Of a stretch of 64,000 nt of DNA, positions 24,464 through 33,354 are shown one piece after another (position 1 is the stretch's first letter; every line of letters starts with the position of its first letter). The notes under the pieces were generated by a model. It was given only the letters and a program-made list of their open reading frames with translations. It was not told the DNA's origin and ran no database searches. Made by a program: the position numbers and the translations under genes. Source of the stretch: CAYFUG01 sp964346295 (lineage in GTDB: Bacteria > Patescibacteriota > Minisyncoccia > Moranbacterales > DUUL01); contig CAYFUG010000002.1 in the NCBI GenBank assembly GCA_964346295.1, positions 12,224-76,223 of the forward strand. Reading direction: 5' to 3'.

Positions 24464-25123
24464 ATGATTATAACTTGGCACGGCCACTCTTGTTTTAAAA
24501 TTCAAACCCGCCCTCAACGAGGGGGGGATGAGATAGTAATCGCCACCGATCCTTTTGACAAAAGCATTGGCCTCACACCTCCTCAGTTTAAAACGGATAT
24601 AGTAACCGTATCCCATTCTCACTTCGACCATGCTAACACTCAATCCCTGAAAGGAGATCCTTTTGTGATTGATGCCCCCGGAGAATACTCCCTGGGTGGC
24701 ATTACCGTTGAAGGAGTGGAAGCTTTTCACGACTCCCAAAAAGGTCAAGAGCGAGGCCGCGACACTATCTATGTAATTGAAAGTGAGGATTTAAGAGTTT
24801 GTCACCTAGGAGACCTGGGTCATATCCTAGAAGAAAAACAAGTAGAGCAAATTGGGCAAGTAGATATTTTGATGATTCCAGTGGGAGGAACTTACACTTT
24901 AGACCCCAAAAAAGCAGAGGAGGTAATTGGCCAATTAGAACCTGGCCTGATCATTCCCATGCATTTCAAAGTGCCCGGGTTGAAACTTGACATCACCGAT
25001 GAAGATCCCTTTCTAAAGGAATTTGGAGCTAAGGTAGAAGAGAAGTTAGACAAGTTAACCATCAAGAAAAAAGATTTGGAAGAAACTGAAAATAAGGTAG
25101 CAGTGCTAAAAGTAGCTTCCTAG
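24464..25123 (+). CDS. MBL-fold metallohydrolase (UPF0173-like)
   Basis: 219 aa. It opens ITWHGHSCFKI, the typical start of this group. The metal motif is HSHFDHAN at about residue 50, with a later HLGDLGH and a final MHFK. The order matches the beta-lactamase-like hydrolases annotated as UPF0173, whose substrate is not established. It sits alone on the plus strand after the Nudix gene (60-bp gap). Confidence 0.84.
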   Translation: MIITWHGHSCFKIQTRPQRGGDEIVIATDPFDKSIGLTPPQFKTDIVTVSHSHFDHANTQSLKGDPFVIDAPGEYSLGGITVEGVEAFHDSQKGQERGRDTIYVIESEDLRVCHLGDLGHILEEKQVEQIGQVDILMIPVGGTYTLDPKKAEEVIGQLEPGLIIPMHFKVPGLKLDITDEDPFLKEFGAKVEEKLDKLTIKKKDLEETENKVAVLKVAS

Positions 25124-25280
25124 AATTCTTAGCCTCTTAACTTTGGAGTAGGATTAATTTTCTCTCTTTTTTTAAAAATCAGGCGTTTGGCTTGCTTGTA
25201 AAAAATCATGAAAAGCTCAATAAAAAAATTGCATCAAATCAGTCTTTTCGCTTACTTAAATTCAAACAAAATGAAACTTC

Positions 25281-25655
25281 ATGCTTAGTAATCTTTTAGA
25301 GAAATCAGAGAAAGAACGCCAGAGAGCGGCTCTTATTATAACCGGAGTAATCGGGGTGATAATTTTCTCCGCCTGGCTTACGATTGCTGGCTTTGACATT
25401 AAACAAGCCGTGATTACTCCTGGCCAGGAAGATCGCCTTAAAAAAAACTACCTAGCCTTTCAAGGAGAACTTCCTTCTGTTAGACAGACGGAGTCTGTTA
25501 CTACCGAATTAGCTAAGCGCCAACAACTAGCTGGAAAAGTCAGTGGATTAAGTAACTCCGAAAAATCCGAACAAGAAAACGCTGATTTAGAGTCTGGTCA
25601 AGACCAGAAAAAAAAGCCTTTCCTGGAAAAGCTTTTTGAAAGATTGGGATTGTAA
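25281..25655 (+). CDS. Hypothetical single-pass membrane protein
   Basis: 124 aa with one N-terminal membrane helix (residues 19-35, IITGVIGVIIFSAWLTIAGF). The tail is hydrophilic, rich in Lys, Gln and Glu, ending KKPFLEKLFERLGL, an amphipathic helix. No family recognised. A hairpin terminator follows 30 bp downstream, supporting a real transcript. Confidence 0.6.
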   Translation: MLSNLLEKSEKERQRAALIITGVIGVIIFSAWLTIAGFDIKQAVITPGQEDRLKKNYLAFQGELPSVRQTESVTTELAKRQQLAGKVSGLSNSEKSEQENADLESGQDQKKKPFLEKLFERLGL

Positions 25656-25684
25656 AAAATACATTAACTGATAAACTGTTTCTC

Positions 25685-25717
25685 GCTACCCTTTACCCAG
25701 GGTAGCTTCTTAGTTTT
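25685..25717 (+). terminator. Weak rho-independent terminator
   Basis: GCTACCC-TTTACCCA-GGGTAGC followed by TTCTTAGTTTT, downstream of the 25281-25655 gene. The stem is strong; the T-run is interrupted. Confidence 0.55.
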
Positions 25718-25780
25718 CGCAGAAAAATCCCTGCCCTTAAGATCACAAAGAAATTAACTTCAAGGATAAAAGAAGCGAAT

Positions 25781-26212
25781 CTAGCGAGAAAGAAAATATA
25801 ACTCTAAGAGTAATACCAGCCCCACTGCCAACAATGCATCCCACCAAATCAATACTCGAAAGCCTTGCATTAGAAGTAAGGCTACCACCAAAACTGCCAA
25901 TAAAAATCCTTGGCGAGCTGAAATCCCCACCAAAGCAAAGCTAGCAACTCCTTCGTAAGAATGCTTTCTAAACCAAAACATTAACTGAGAAAATAGCCCG
26001 CCTAAAAATACTAATACTCCCAGAGCGAAAATTCCTATATCTAAAAAATCCTTTTCTTGGTAACGAAGGTTTTCATTAGGATTATAAGGATTTTGATAAG
26101 GAGAACCCCAGAAAAGGATTAAGCCCATTAAAATAAATAATCCTAATAACAAAATCCCCCGGGCACTCCAGTGGAATATTTTAACCGAGGTATCGTCTTT
26201 TCTAATCGCCAT
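25781..26212 (-). CDS. Hypothetical four-helix membrane protein
   Basis: 143 aa with about four helices (ILLLGLFILMGLILFWG, DIGIFALGVLVFLGGLF, FALVGISARQGFLLAVLVV, and a C-terminal pair). A short soluble loop with NPYNPNENLRYQEKD follows helix 1. No family recognised. Its neighbour upstream on the same strand is a glycosyltransferase, 153 bp away, so an envelope setting is plausible. Confidence 0.65.
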   Translation of the reverse strand: MAIRKDDTSVKIFHWSARGILLLGLFILMGLILFWGSPYQNPYNPNENLRYQEKDFLDIGIFALGVLVFLGGLFSQLMFWFRKHSYEGVASFALVGISARQGFLLAVLVVALLLMQGFRVLIWWDALLAVGLVLLLELYFLSR

Positions 26213-26305
26213 TTTGGTTAGTGTTTTTGTTAAAAATACTCACTAGCAAGTATCCCTACTAATTTCAATCGGAGACTAGGGTCAGTCTAAAGCTCCTCCT
26301 CATTA

Positions 26306-26336
26306 ATTAAGCTTATCCCTGGGGATAGCCAATTAA
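26306..26336 (-). other. Stable hairpin between two minus-strand genes
   Basis: On the minus strand GGCTATCCC-CA-GGGATAAGC, with further A+T pairing outside, lies 30 bp downstream of the glycosyltransferase stop. It lacks a T-run, so it may be an RNA-stabilising end or a decayed terminator. Confidence 0.35.
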
Positions 26337-26365
26337 GCCAGTTGCTGCACTACCCCGAAGCTCAG

Positions 26366-27304
26366 TTACTCTCTTTCAAATTCTTCTTTAATGCTATAAA
26401 CCTGCTCCTTACGAGTCTGATAATATGTTTTAATTCCAATGTCTGCCAAAAGACCCGAGACAAAAAATTGGATTCCTAAAATTACTGAGAAAAACCCTAC
26501 CATGGGCCAAATTCGACTACCAATTGCTGAACCAAAAAATATTTTTTCTACTGCCATCCAACCTAAAATTAACATTCCAAAAGCGCTAATCAGCACCCCC
26601 ATGGTCCCAAAAAGATGCAAAGGGCGCGAAGAAAACTTGCGCCAAAACCAAATCGAAAGTAAATCCAAAATCCCCTTTACCAAACGCTTCCAGTTGTATT
26701 TGGTTTTCCCCGCTATTCGCGGTCGATGATTCACCACTGCCTCTCCGACTTTGAAACCCTTGATCTTGAGAATTCCGGGAATAAAACGGTGCATCTCGCC
26801 ATAAAGATCCAGATTCTCAAAACATTCCCTGCGATAAGCCTTTAAAGAGCAACCACTATCATTGATTTGGTCGTTGATCAAAAACTTGCGCAACTTATCC
26901 GCCCCCCTGGAAAGAATCTTTTTCAAAAAAGGATCCTTCCGATTTTTGCGCCAACCACTCACTACATCGTAACCTTTTTCGATTTTAGCCAAAAGCTTAG
27001 GAATATCAGCCGGATCATTTTGCCGATCGCCGTCCATAGTAACCACTACCTCCCCTCGAGCGGCCTTAACACCAGCATCCATAGCCGCTGTTTGGCCAAA
27101 ATTACGCCGAAAGAAAATTGCTCGCACTGGCCGCAACTGGCGAATCTTCTCTCGCGTGCCATCACTACTACCATCATCTACCAAGATAATTTCCGCTTTT
27201 AGGCCCTCCTTCTCGATAACATCAACAATTTCCTGGTGCAAATCTTCCACATTCCCCTCCTCATTGTAGACCGGCACTACAATAGAAATAAGTTTATTTT
27301 CCAT
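26366..27304 (-). CDS. Family 2 glycosyltransferase, polyprenyl-phosphate sugar transferase type
   Basis: 312 aa. A GT-A domain starts ISIVVPVYNEEGNVEDL, with VDDGSSDGT and the DxD-like MDGDRQNDP near residue 95, then SGCSLKAYRRE. Two C-terminal helices (about 228-255 and 265-290) place it in the group of membrane-bound DPM1/GtrB-like enzymes that move a sugar from a nucleotide to polyprenyl phosphate. The sugar is unknown. It probably serves envelope glycans, as does the ligase-like gene at 7958-9772. Confidence 0.88.
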   Translation of the reverse strand: MENKLISIVVPVYNEEGNVEDLHQEIVDVIEKEGLKAEIILVDDGSSDGTREKIRQLRPVRAIFFRRNFGQTAAMDAGVKAARGEVVVTMDGDRQNDPADIPKLLAKIEKGYDVVSGWRKNRKDPFLKKILSRGADKLRKFLINDQINDSGCSLKAYRRECFENLDLYGEMHRFIPGILKIKGFKVGEAVVNHRPRIAGKTKYNWKRLVKGILDLLSIWFWRKFSSRPLHLFGTMGVLISAFGMLILGWMAVEKIFFGSAIGSRIWPMVGFFSVILGIQFFVSGLLADIGIKTYYQTRKEQVYSIKEEFERE

Positions 27305-27328
27305 AATATTTAATAAAATTTATCCTCA

Positions 27329-28336
27329 TTAATGACCAGAATAATAACTAAGAAGTTTTGTATAGCTTAATTCTTCAACTGGAAAAAATTCAGGCTCTAT
27401 TGCGCTAGAAAATTTTTCTAAAACCTTGACTTTATCTCCATCTAGAATAAATTCTACTTTTTTAACTACTTCTCTATCCGTTAAAATGAAAGCTTCTTCG
27501 TCTTCTGGAGCATCTGGAAAAATAAAACCTAAATCACCTACTTTAAAGAATATTGTTGCCCCACCAAAGACAACTTTTTCGTCTTTCTCTATTTTTATAT
27601 CACTTGGATTGAAATTAGCGCCTTGTAAAAATCCTTTCTTATAAAAATTTATAAAAGTGCTAATTCTATCAAGATAATAACTCCCAACCCCTTCCTTGTC
27701 TTCTGCGTATGCTTGAATCGCTTGTTCGCTAAAAAAATCTGAATCAAAAATTATCTCGCTCTCCTCTAAAAATCTCTTGATTTCTTTGGCATACCGCCTT
27801 CTCTCTGGATCTTCTATGGTATCTCCTGTTCCTTCCTCCGTCACAGGAGGCGCAAATCTCTCAGCCTCATCTCCTTCCATCATAAGCTCTTTATCTCCAT
27901 CTAAAAAATAACTATCTAAAATAAAGTAAGGATTATTATCTTCATCATAACCAATAATCTCCACTTTGAGGATTCCCGAATTAAACAACTCGGAATTAAT
28001 TGCCCATTCCCAGTCTTCCCTTTCCGGATGATCTTTCAAGTGTAATCTGAGTTGATTTTGCAAGGAACTAACTACGCCTTCACTTAGTTGATATTTCCTA
28101 GCCTCAGCCCCAAAAACATCCACAGTATCTTCAGCGCCTCCCCCCTCGGAGTAAGTAATCGTCGCAGAAGATCCCGCCTCCACTTCCCTTGGAATTAATA
28201 TTCCCAGGCTCATCATAACAGAGGTAAGCGCCAAAGATGCCACCATTATTCCTTCCTTAAGATTAAGCCGCTCTTTTTGAGAAATCTTTCTCTTCTCGTA
28301 CTTGCTAGGTTGATTAAATCCTTTTAATTTATCCAT
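27329..28336 (-). CDS. Hypothetical secreted or membrane-anchored protein
   Basis: About 335 aa from ATG 28336 (MDKLKGFNQPSKYEKRKI). A longer reading overlaps the DUF167 gene and is less likely. After a basic head of about 30 residues comes one hydrophobic segment, MVASLALTSVMMSLGILIP, acting as signal anchor. The rest is acidic and soluble, with mixed strands and helices (IIGYDEDNNPYFILDSYFLD, IKRFLEESEIIFDSDFF). No family is recognised. It ends 25 bp before the glycosyltransferase and is likely co-transcribed. Confidence 0.68.
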   Translation of the reverse strand: MDKLKGFNQPSKYEKRKISQKERLNLKEGIMVASLALTSVMMSLGILIPREVEAGSSATITYSEGGGAEDTVDVFGAEARKYQLSEGVVSSLQNQLRLHLKDHPEREDWEWAINSELFNSGILKVEIIGYDEDNNPYFILDSYFLDGDKELMMEGDEAERFAPPVTEEGTGDTIEDPERRRYAKEIKRFLEESEIIFDSDFFSEQAIQAYAEDKEGVGSYYLDRISTFINFYKKGFLQGANFNPSDIKIEKDEKVVFGGATIFFKVGDLGFIFPDAPEDEEAFILTDREVVKKVEFILDGDKVKVLEKFSSAIEPEFFPVEELSYTKLLSYYSGH

Positions 28337-28355
28337 TTTTGTTTTATTTTCAAAT

Positions 28356-28577
28356 TTAATCCCTAATCTCCACCAATTTTGTCCGACTAGTTTTTCCGGC
28401 AATTACCTCCACCTGATTTTTAGCCACTTGCCACTCTTGCGCCACTAACTCCACCAAAGCCTGATTGGCCCGGCCTTTCTCTGGCACCGCCCTCACCCAA
28501 GCTTTATAGCTCCCATCCGCCTGCTTCTCCAACTTATTCTGGCTACTCTTAGGAATTACCTTGATGTAAACTCTCAT
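28356..28577 (-). CDS. DUF167 (YggU-type) protein
   Basis: 73 aa, the family's size. It shows the DUF167 pattern: VYIKVIPKSSQNKLEKQ, then VRAVPEKGRANQALVELVAQ (usual v.appv.GkANkali..la) and VIAGKTSRTKLVEI. Function unknown in all organisms, though it is widespread. It lies 14 bp after nrdG. Confidence 0.88.
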   Translation of the reverse strand: MRVYIKVIPKSSQNKLEKQADGSYKAWVRAVPEKGRANQALVELVAQEWQVAKNQVEVIAGKTSRTKLVEIRD

Positions 28578-28591
28578 GGGCCTACTGGTTA

Positions 28592-29308
28592 CTATCTAAC
28601 AGTCACCTCCTCAAAATACTTTTTTTGCAAAAAATCTCTGGCCCAAATCAAATCAATTGACTCTTTTTTCATCTCCTCTCGGCGCTTTTCATCTAGAATC
28701 TTACCCTGATCCTGATAGCGTTGCAATACAAAGCGCTTAGCGCCTCGCAGCCACCGCCCAATGTCTTTGAGATCCTCCTCCGTGTGGATTCCGCCCACCG
28801 CCGTGGTCCGAAATTCATAGTCAATCTGGCGATTATTGCGAATCAGCTCAGTAGAAAGCTGGATTCGTCCCGGATCAATCTTAACCCCGCAAGCTTGAGG
28901 GTACTTTTCGATGGAGGTCTTGATGTCCATCGCCACAAAGTCTAAGAGTTGCTTATCAAAGAGGTGTTTAAGCGCATCCGGTCGCGTCCCGTTAGTGTCT
29001 AGCTTTACCAAAAAACCCAGGTCTTTGATTTTAGCAATAAATTCCGGCAAATCCTGATGCAAAGTGGGCTCCCCTCCGGTAATACATACTCCGTCTAACT
29101 TGCCTTGGCGTTTTTTAAGAAACTTAAACAACCGCTCTTCTTTAGATTTGAACTCCCCGCCGCCTGCCTCCAAGCCAGAAGCTGGTAAAACCAATTCTGG
29201 ATTGTGACAAAACGGACAGCGAAAATTACAACCTACCGTAAAAACCGTAGCCGCCACTTTACCCGGATAATCTAGTAGTGTCACAGGCGCAAAACCTCCA
29301 ATCTTCAT
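28592..29308 (-). CDS. nrdG: Radical SAM activase, anaerobic ribonucleotide reductase type
   Basis: 238 aa. The start MKIGGFAPVTLLDYPGKVAA is diagnostic of NrdG-like activases; the cluster motif CNFRCPFC gives Cys27, Cys31 and Cys34 for the 4Fe-4S cluster. GGEPTLHQDL and KLDTNGTRP bind SAM. It would install the glycyl radical on NrdD. No nrdD lies in this window. Some radical SAM proteins of this subgroup serve other glycyl-radical enzymes, so the target is inferred. Confidence 0.85.
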   Translation of the reverse strand: MKIGGFAPVTLLDYPGKVAATVFTVGCNFRCPFCHNPELVLPASGLEAGGGEFKSKEERLFKFLKKRQGKLDGVCITGGEPTLHQDLPEFIAKIKDLGFLVKLDTNGTRPDALKHLFDKQLLDFVAMDIKTSIEKYPQACGVKIDPGRIQLSTELIRNNRQIDYEFRTTAVGGIHTEEDLKDIGRWLRGAKRFVLQRYQDQGKILDEKRREEMKKESIDLIWARDFLQKKYFEEVTVR

Positions 29309-29430
29309 GCATTCAATTTACTCCCCCAGTTTTTTATTTTGATTTTTCACTCAATTTATTTCAAACTATTTCTCAATATTCATGCCATCAAATCCGTTGA
29401 CCACCTCTCTGAAATCATACTCGAATCAAT

Positions 29431-30045
29431 TTATGCCAGCTGTAACAGGCTTTCAAAGCTTTTAGTGCTAGGATCAAAAAAGATGTAAACAATGCCACTG
29501 TCATGAAAATAGTCTGATTTCTCAACCTTAATACTCCCCACAAAAACAAGTGGCTCATTATTTCTAATTGGCCATTGATTTGCACTTTGTATCCAATTTG
29601 GCGGTTTTTTGAAATATCTAAATTTAGTTCGAATTTTTTCCTTCAAATATTTCTTGAGTTCATCCTCTTTCATGTTGTGCTTAATGGGCATTATGTAATT
29701 CATGAAATATTCTCCATCTATGTCAACCCAATCGGGCTGACAATCAAGCAACAAATTATGACAATCGGAATACTTTCTTGTAGGATTGCAATCTATGTTT
29801 TTCTTTTTCAAGAAAAGCTCCGGCGCATCCTGAATATTCAAAGCACCAAGTAAACTTTCTGCGTTCTGGGTAAGGATAAAATCATAAGGATTAGTTTCGA
29901 TATATGTATCCCCCCAGCCCAAACTAGGGTCCGAGAGTAAACTCTTCAATCCTTCTTCATTGTAAAAAACCTCCTCAAATTCAGCACCAGAAATTTTTCC
30001 TTCGACGAAATCGATCACTACTTGAAGTTGCTTTTCTTTTGACAT
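29431..30045 (-). CDS. Hypothetical protein, weakly YwqG/DUF1963-like
   Basis: 204 aa, soluble. The C-terminal third reads PPNWIQSANQWPIRNNEPLV, FVGSI, then HDSGIVYIFFDPSTKSF, which follows the YwqG/DUF1963 pattern (P.w.q...WP......f..qi ... sG..yiFfd). Several such proteins are immunity-like or of unknown role. The first half has ETNPYDFILTQNAESLL and a Cys pair. Base composition is more A+T rich than its neighbours. A gap of 120 bp separates it from nrdG with nothing recognised. Confidence 0.5.
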   Translation of the reverse strand: MSKEKQLQVVIDFVEGKISGAEFEEVFYNEEGLKSLLSDPSLGWGDTYIETNPYDFILTQNAESLLGALNIQDAPELFLKKKNIDCNPTRKYSDCHNLLLDCQPDWVDIDGEYFMNYIMPIKHNMKEDELKKYLKEKIRTKFRYFKKPPNWIQSANQWPIRNNEPLVFVGSIKVEKSDYFHDSGIVYIFFDPSTKSFESLLQLA

Positions 30046-30097
30046 AATTCCCTTTTAAACATTAGATAACTCCAAAAAAACCAACCGCCTTCACAGC

Positions 30098-30265
30098 CCA
30101 GGGCTTTCAAGTTTGAGTGAAGCTCTACCTGAGTCTCGTCAACAGGCGAGATCAGCGCCGAGGTTTCGCTCGTAGAGAAGACATGCCATGGCATGTCTCT
30201 ACCCATACTGTAAAAACAAAACGCAGGCGACAACAACGAGATTCACCAAACTTAAAAGTCCCTAG
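30098..30265. repeat. R4: R-family repeat with a nested 20-bp palindrome
   Basis: 168 bp. Left end CCAGGGCTTTCAAGTTTGAG, right end CCAAACTTAAAAGTCCCTAG; core AAAACAAAACGCAGGCGACA ACAACGAGATT. Where other copies have the GTAC palindrome, this one holds AGACATGCCATGGCATGTCT, a perfect palindrome extended by GTAGAG and CTCTAC. The right-end CTAG contains the TAG stop of ftsH (30262-30264, minus strand). Confidence 0.8.
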
Positions 30266-32115
30266 TCTTTTACCAACGCATCAAACTCATCCTTCTCCAA
30301 AGTCTCTTTCCTAATCAACTCCTTAGCTACCTTCTCTAAAGTCTCTGCTTTTTCGTCTAGAATCTCTCGAGCCTTTTGATGAGCCTCCTCAATAAAGCGA
30401 CGCACTTCCTCGTCAATGCTTTCCGCCACTCTCTCGGAGTAGTTTTTGCGCTCTTGAATATCCCGCCCCAAAAATACCAAATCATCATTTTCGCCATAAG
30501 TAACCGGCCCCAACTTACTCATTCCAAAGCGAGTCACCAACTTACGAGCCATCTCCGTCGCCCGCTCTAGATCATTAGAAGCTCCCGTGGTCATCTCATC
30601 AAAAATTCGCTCCTCGGCGGCATAACCACCCAACAGCACCGCCAACTGATCCAAAAAGTAAGAGCGGAACTTCAAAGAACGATCCTTGTCGGGCACATTG
30701 AGAGTATAGCCAGCCGCGTGCCCCCGAGAAACAATGGAGACTTTATGAACCGGATCAGCATTGGGCAAAGAAGCAGAAATCAAAGCATGCCCTCCTTCGT
30801 GATAAGCAGTAACCTTTTTTTCCTCTGGAGAAAAAACCTTGCTGCGCCGCTCCGGCCCCAAAATTACCTTTTCGATTGCCTCCCTCAGCTCGTCCATGCC
30901 AGTGGTTTTCTTGTCCCGCCGAGCCGCCAAAATAGCTCCTTCATTAACCAAGTTTGCCAAATCCGCTCCAGAAAAACCCGGTGTTCGCTCAGCAATTTGA
31001 CGCAATTTAACATCTTTTTCCATTTTTTTATCAGTCACATGCAATTTTAAAATTGCCTCTCTTTCTTCAATATCGGGATTATCAATAGTCACTCGCCGAT
31101 CAAAGCGTCCTGGGCGCAAAAGAGCGGGATCCAATACATCTGGTCGGTTAGTAGCCGCAATCACAATTACATTCACATTAGTGTCAAATCCGTCCATTTC
31201 TACCAAGATTTGATTAAGGGTCTGTTCTCGCTCGTCGTTACCACCGCCCACGCCGGCTCCTCGATGCCGACCTACTGCGTCAACTTCGTCAATAAAAACA
31301 ATAGCCGGTGCATTTTTTTTAGCCTGCTTGAAGAGATCTCGCACTCGGCTAGCTCCCACTCCCACAAACATTTCTACAAATTCGCTTCCAGAGATTGAGA
31401 AAAAAGGCACATTAGCCTCTCCAGCCACTGCCTTGGCCAAAAGAGTTTTTCCAGTACCAGGAGGGCCCAACAGCAAAAATCCTCGCGGGATTCGCGCGCC
31501 CAAATCCCAAAATTTCTTAGGATTACGCAAAAATTCCACTACTTCGTAAAGCTCCTCTTTGGCCTCCTTGGCCCCCGCTACATCTTTGAAGGTAATTCGC
31601 CCTTCTTTGTCACGAGCCGGAAGCAAAACTCGAGCTCGAGAGCGACCAAAGGTCATGGCTTGATTATTGCCTCGCTGGGCTTGCCGCAATAAAAACCAAA
31701 TAAAAAAAGCAATAAAGAAGAAAGGGAGTATAAAAGGAATAAAAACACCCACCCAAAAATCTCGCCCCGAAGTGTCCTCCAGGTTTAACTGAATATCCCT
31801 TAGTTTATCCTTCTCCACTCCTACATTAGCCAAAGATTCCGTCAGGGAACTCTCCGGCTCCTTACGAGAAACTTCCTTGGTGCCATCTTTCAGCTCAATT
31901 TCCAGCTCATTGCCCTGGACTTTAATCTCAGTTACCTCTTCCTCGTTGATTTGACTGGCCAATTCGCTCAGGGAAACCTCCTTTTTCTCTTCTAAAGGAA
32001 CAGAATAGAGCAAAACTAGACCAGAAATTACCACAAAGATACCCAAAAAAATAAATAAATTTCGGGTCAATTTTTTAATAGGACCGCGATTATTAGGATT
32101 AACACTTTTTGCCAC
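30262..32115 (-). CDS. ftsH: ATP-dependent zinc metalloprotease FtsH
   Basis: 617 aa. Two membrane helices (about 16-36 and 122-142) flank a short extracytoplasmic domain. The AAA module has Walker A GPPGTGKTLLAKA near residue 218, Walker B IVFIDEVDAVGRHRGAG and the second region of homology NRPDVLDPALLRPGRFDR. The zinc site is HEGGHAL near residue 440. It degrades membrane and some regulatory proteins. The C-terminus is short. The stop codon lies in the end of repeat R4. It is followed upstream by tilS, as often seen. Confidence 0.97.
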   Translation of the reverse strand: MAKSVNPNNRGPIKKLTRNLFIFLGIFVVISGLVLLYSVPLEEKKEVSLSELASQINEEEVTEIKVQGNELEIELKDGTKEVSRKEPESSLTESLANVGVEKDKLRDIQLNLEDTSGRDFWVGVFIPFILPFFFIAFFIWFLLRQAQRGNNQAMTFGRSRARVLLPARDKEGRITFKDVAGAKEAKEELYEVVEFLRNPKKFWDLGARIPRGFLLLGPPGTGKTLLAKAVAGEANVPFFSISGSEFVEMFVGVGASRVRDLFKQAKKNAPAIVFIDEVDAVGRHRGAGVGGGNDEREQTLNQILVEMDGFDTNVNVIVIAATNRPDVLDPALLRPGRFDRRVTIDNPDIEEREAILKLHVTDKKMEKDVKLRQIAERTPGFSGADLANLVNEGAILAARRDKKTTGMDELREAIEKVILGPERRSKVFSPEEKKVTAYHEGGHALISASLPNADPVHKVSIVSRGHAAGYTLNVPDKDRSLKFRSYFLDQLAVLLGGYAAEERIFDEMTTGASNDLERATEMARKLVTRFGMSKLGPVTYGENDDLVFLGRDIQERKNYSERVAESIDEEVRRFIEEAHQKAREILDEKAETLEKVAKELIRKETLEKDEFDALVKD

Positions 32116-32271
32116 AAAATTATTTTAATGCTTATTGATTCAATTTAAAGTTTTTCCAAAGTTAACAATGCGTATTAACCTAGGAAAAATTTTAACCAAA
32201 ATACTAAAATAATTAAACTCTGTCTTCGAGAGATCAAATTAATAAGGAAGTAAGGCTAAAAAAGAATCCTA

Positions 32272-33348
32272 TTAAATATCCTTCTTAAACAAAAGCAACC
32301 CTTCCCCTTCGCGCTTAACTTGAATTCCTGAAAAATTTAGCTGCTGATTTTTACCCTTAGCGCTAAAAATAATCTTTTCCAACTCCGCTAAATGTTGCTT
32401 GGAAAGGTTGCGCAAATTTCCTTTAAGCTGCAATATCACTTTTCGCAAAATTAGAGCCCTGGTTGACTTTGATATTTTTTTTAAGCACTTTAAGTTAACC
32501 TCGAAAAAATCACTCTTTTCGAGTACTATCTTAGTATACTGGGTTTGAATATTTTCTTCAATATATTCTTCTGCCTCCTTAGCGATTTGGGATAAACTCA
32601 CTAAACGATCTTTGATTTGAGATTGATAAGATTCTTCTAAAAAGGGAATTAACTCTCCTCGCACTTGATTACGCAAGAAGCTAAAATCTTGGTTGCTCTG
32701 GTCTTCTCGCCATCTCTGATCTAACTCCCCAAGAAAATCTCTGATTTCAAGCTTGGTGAAAGTCAACAAGGGCCGAATCACTCTATCAGTTCGAAGTTTC
32801 ATCCCTCCTAGACCTCGCAAGCCAGCCCCTCTTAATAAATTAATTAGAACTGTTTCTGCTTGGTCATCCTTAGTGTGCGCCACTGCGATCCAATCCAGGC
32901 CCTCCTGTTTACGCACCTGTTCAAATTTTTGATAGCGAAAATTACGAAAAACCTCCTCCTGATTGCTATTGCCGCTAAAAGTACTCCAGTGAGAATCTTT
33001 GCGATACCCCCTTTTGTAAAGGGGGCTAGGGGGATTGAGTAAATCGAGCTGATTCCTGAGTGAATCTTCCTCAAACTTGAAAACTGAAAGTGACAGCTGA
33101 AATTCTTGTGCTAAATCTCGCACTAGCTGCTCATCCTGCTCGGAAGCTTGGCCTCTGACTTGATAGTTAACATGAACCAAGTGAAGTCTAAGCTTGTAAC
33201 GAGGCCCTAAGCTCAAAAGCAATCTTACTAGCCCGACCGAATCCGAACCGCCCGAAACTCCCACTACTAATCCAGTTTCTTGATCCTTTCTTAGCCAACC
33301 TTGGCGAAAAATTTGCTCCTTAAAACACTTTATAAATTTACTGTTCAT
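32272..33348 (-). CDS. tilS: tRNA(Ile)-lysidine synthetase
   Basis: 358 aa. The PP-loop SGGSDS lies at 32-37; HVNYQVRGQASEQDEQLV, FRYQKFEQVRK and AVAHTKDDQAETVLINLLRG are the N-type ATPase signatures. It converts C34 of tRNA-Ile(CAU) to lysidine. Residues 104-114 (NPPSPLYKRGY) are an in-frame insert encoded by a palindromic repeat (33006-33037), and the residues after it up to the conserved N-EEVFRNFRYQ may also be extra. The insert lies in a surface loop between conserved strands, so activity may persist. It lies next to ftsH, a common linkage. Confidence 0.93.
   Translation of the reverse strand: MNSKFIKCFKEQIFRQGWLRKDQETGLVVGVSGGSDSVGLVRLLLSLGPRYKLRLHLVHVNYQVRGQASEQDEQLVRDLAQEFQLSLSVFKFEEDSLRNQLDLLNPPSPLYKRGYRKDSHWSTFSGNSNQEEVFRNFRYQKFEQVRKQEGLDWIAVAHTKDDQAETVLINLLRGAGLRGLGGMKLRTDRVIRPLLTFTKLEIRDFLGELDQRWREDQSNQDFSFLRNQVRGELIPFLEESYQSQIKDRLVSLSQIAKEAEEYIEENIQTQYTKIVLEKSDFFEVNLKCLKKISKSTRALILRKVILQLKGNLRNLSKQHLAELEKIIFSAKGKNQQLNFSGIQVKREGEGLLLFKKDI
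33006..33037. repeat. Palindromic repeat inserted in tilS
   Basis: CCCCCTTTTGTAAAGGGGG followed by CTAGGGGGATTG, inside the tilS reading frame. A relative lies at 10437-10469. Elements with this layout are widespread in bacterial genomes and often add peptides such as PPSPLYKRG when they land in genes. Confidence 0.75.
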
Positions 33349-33354
33349 AAAAAT

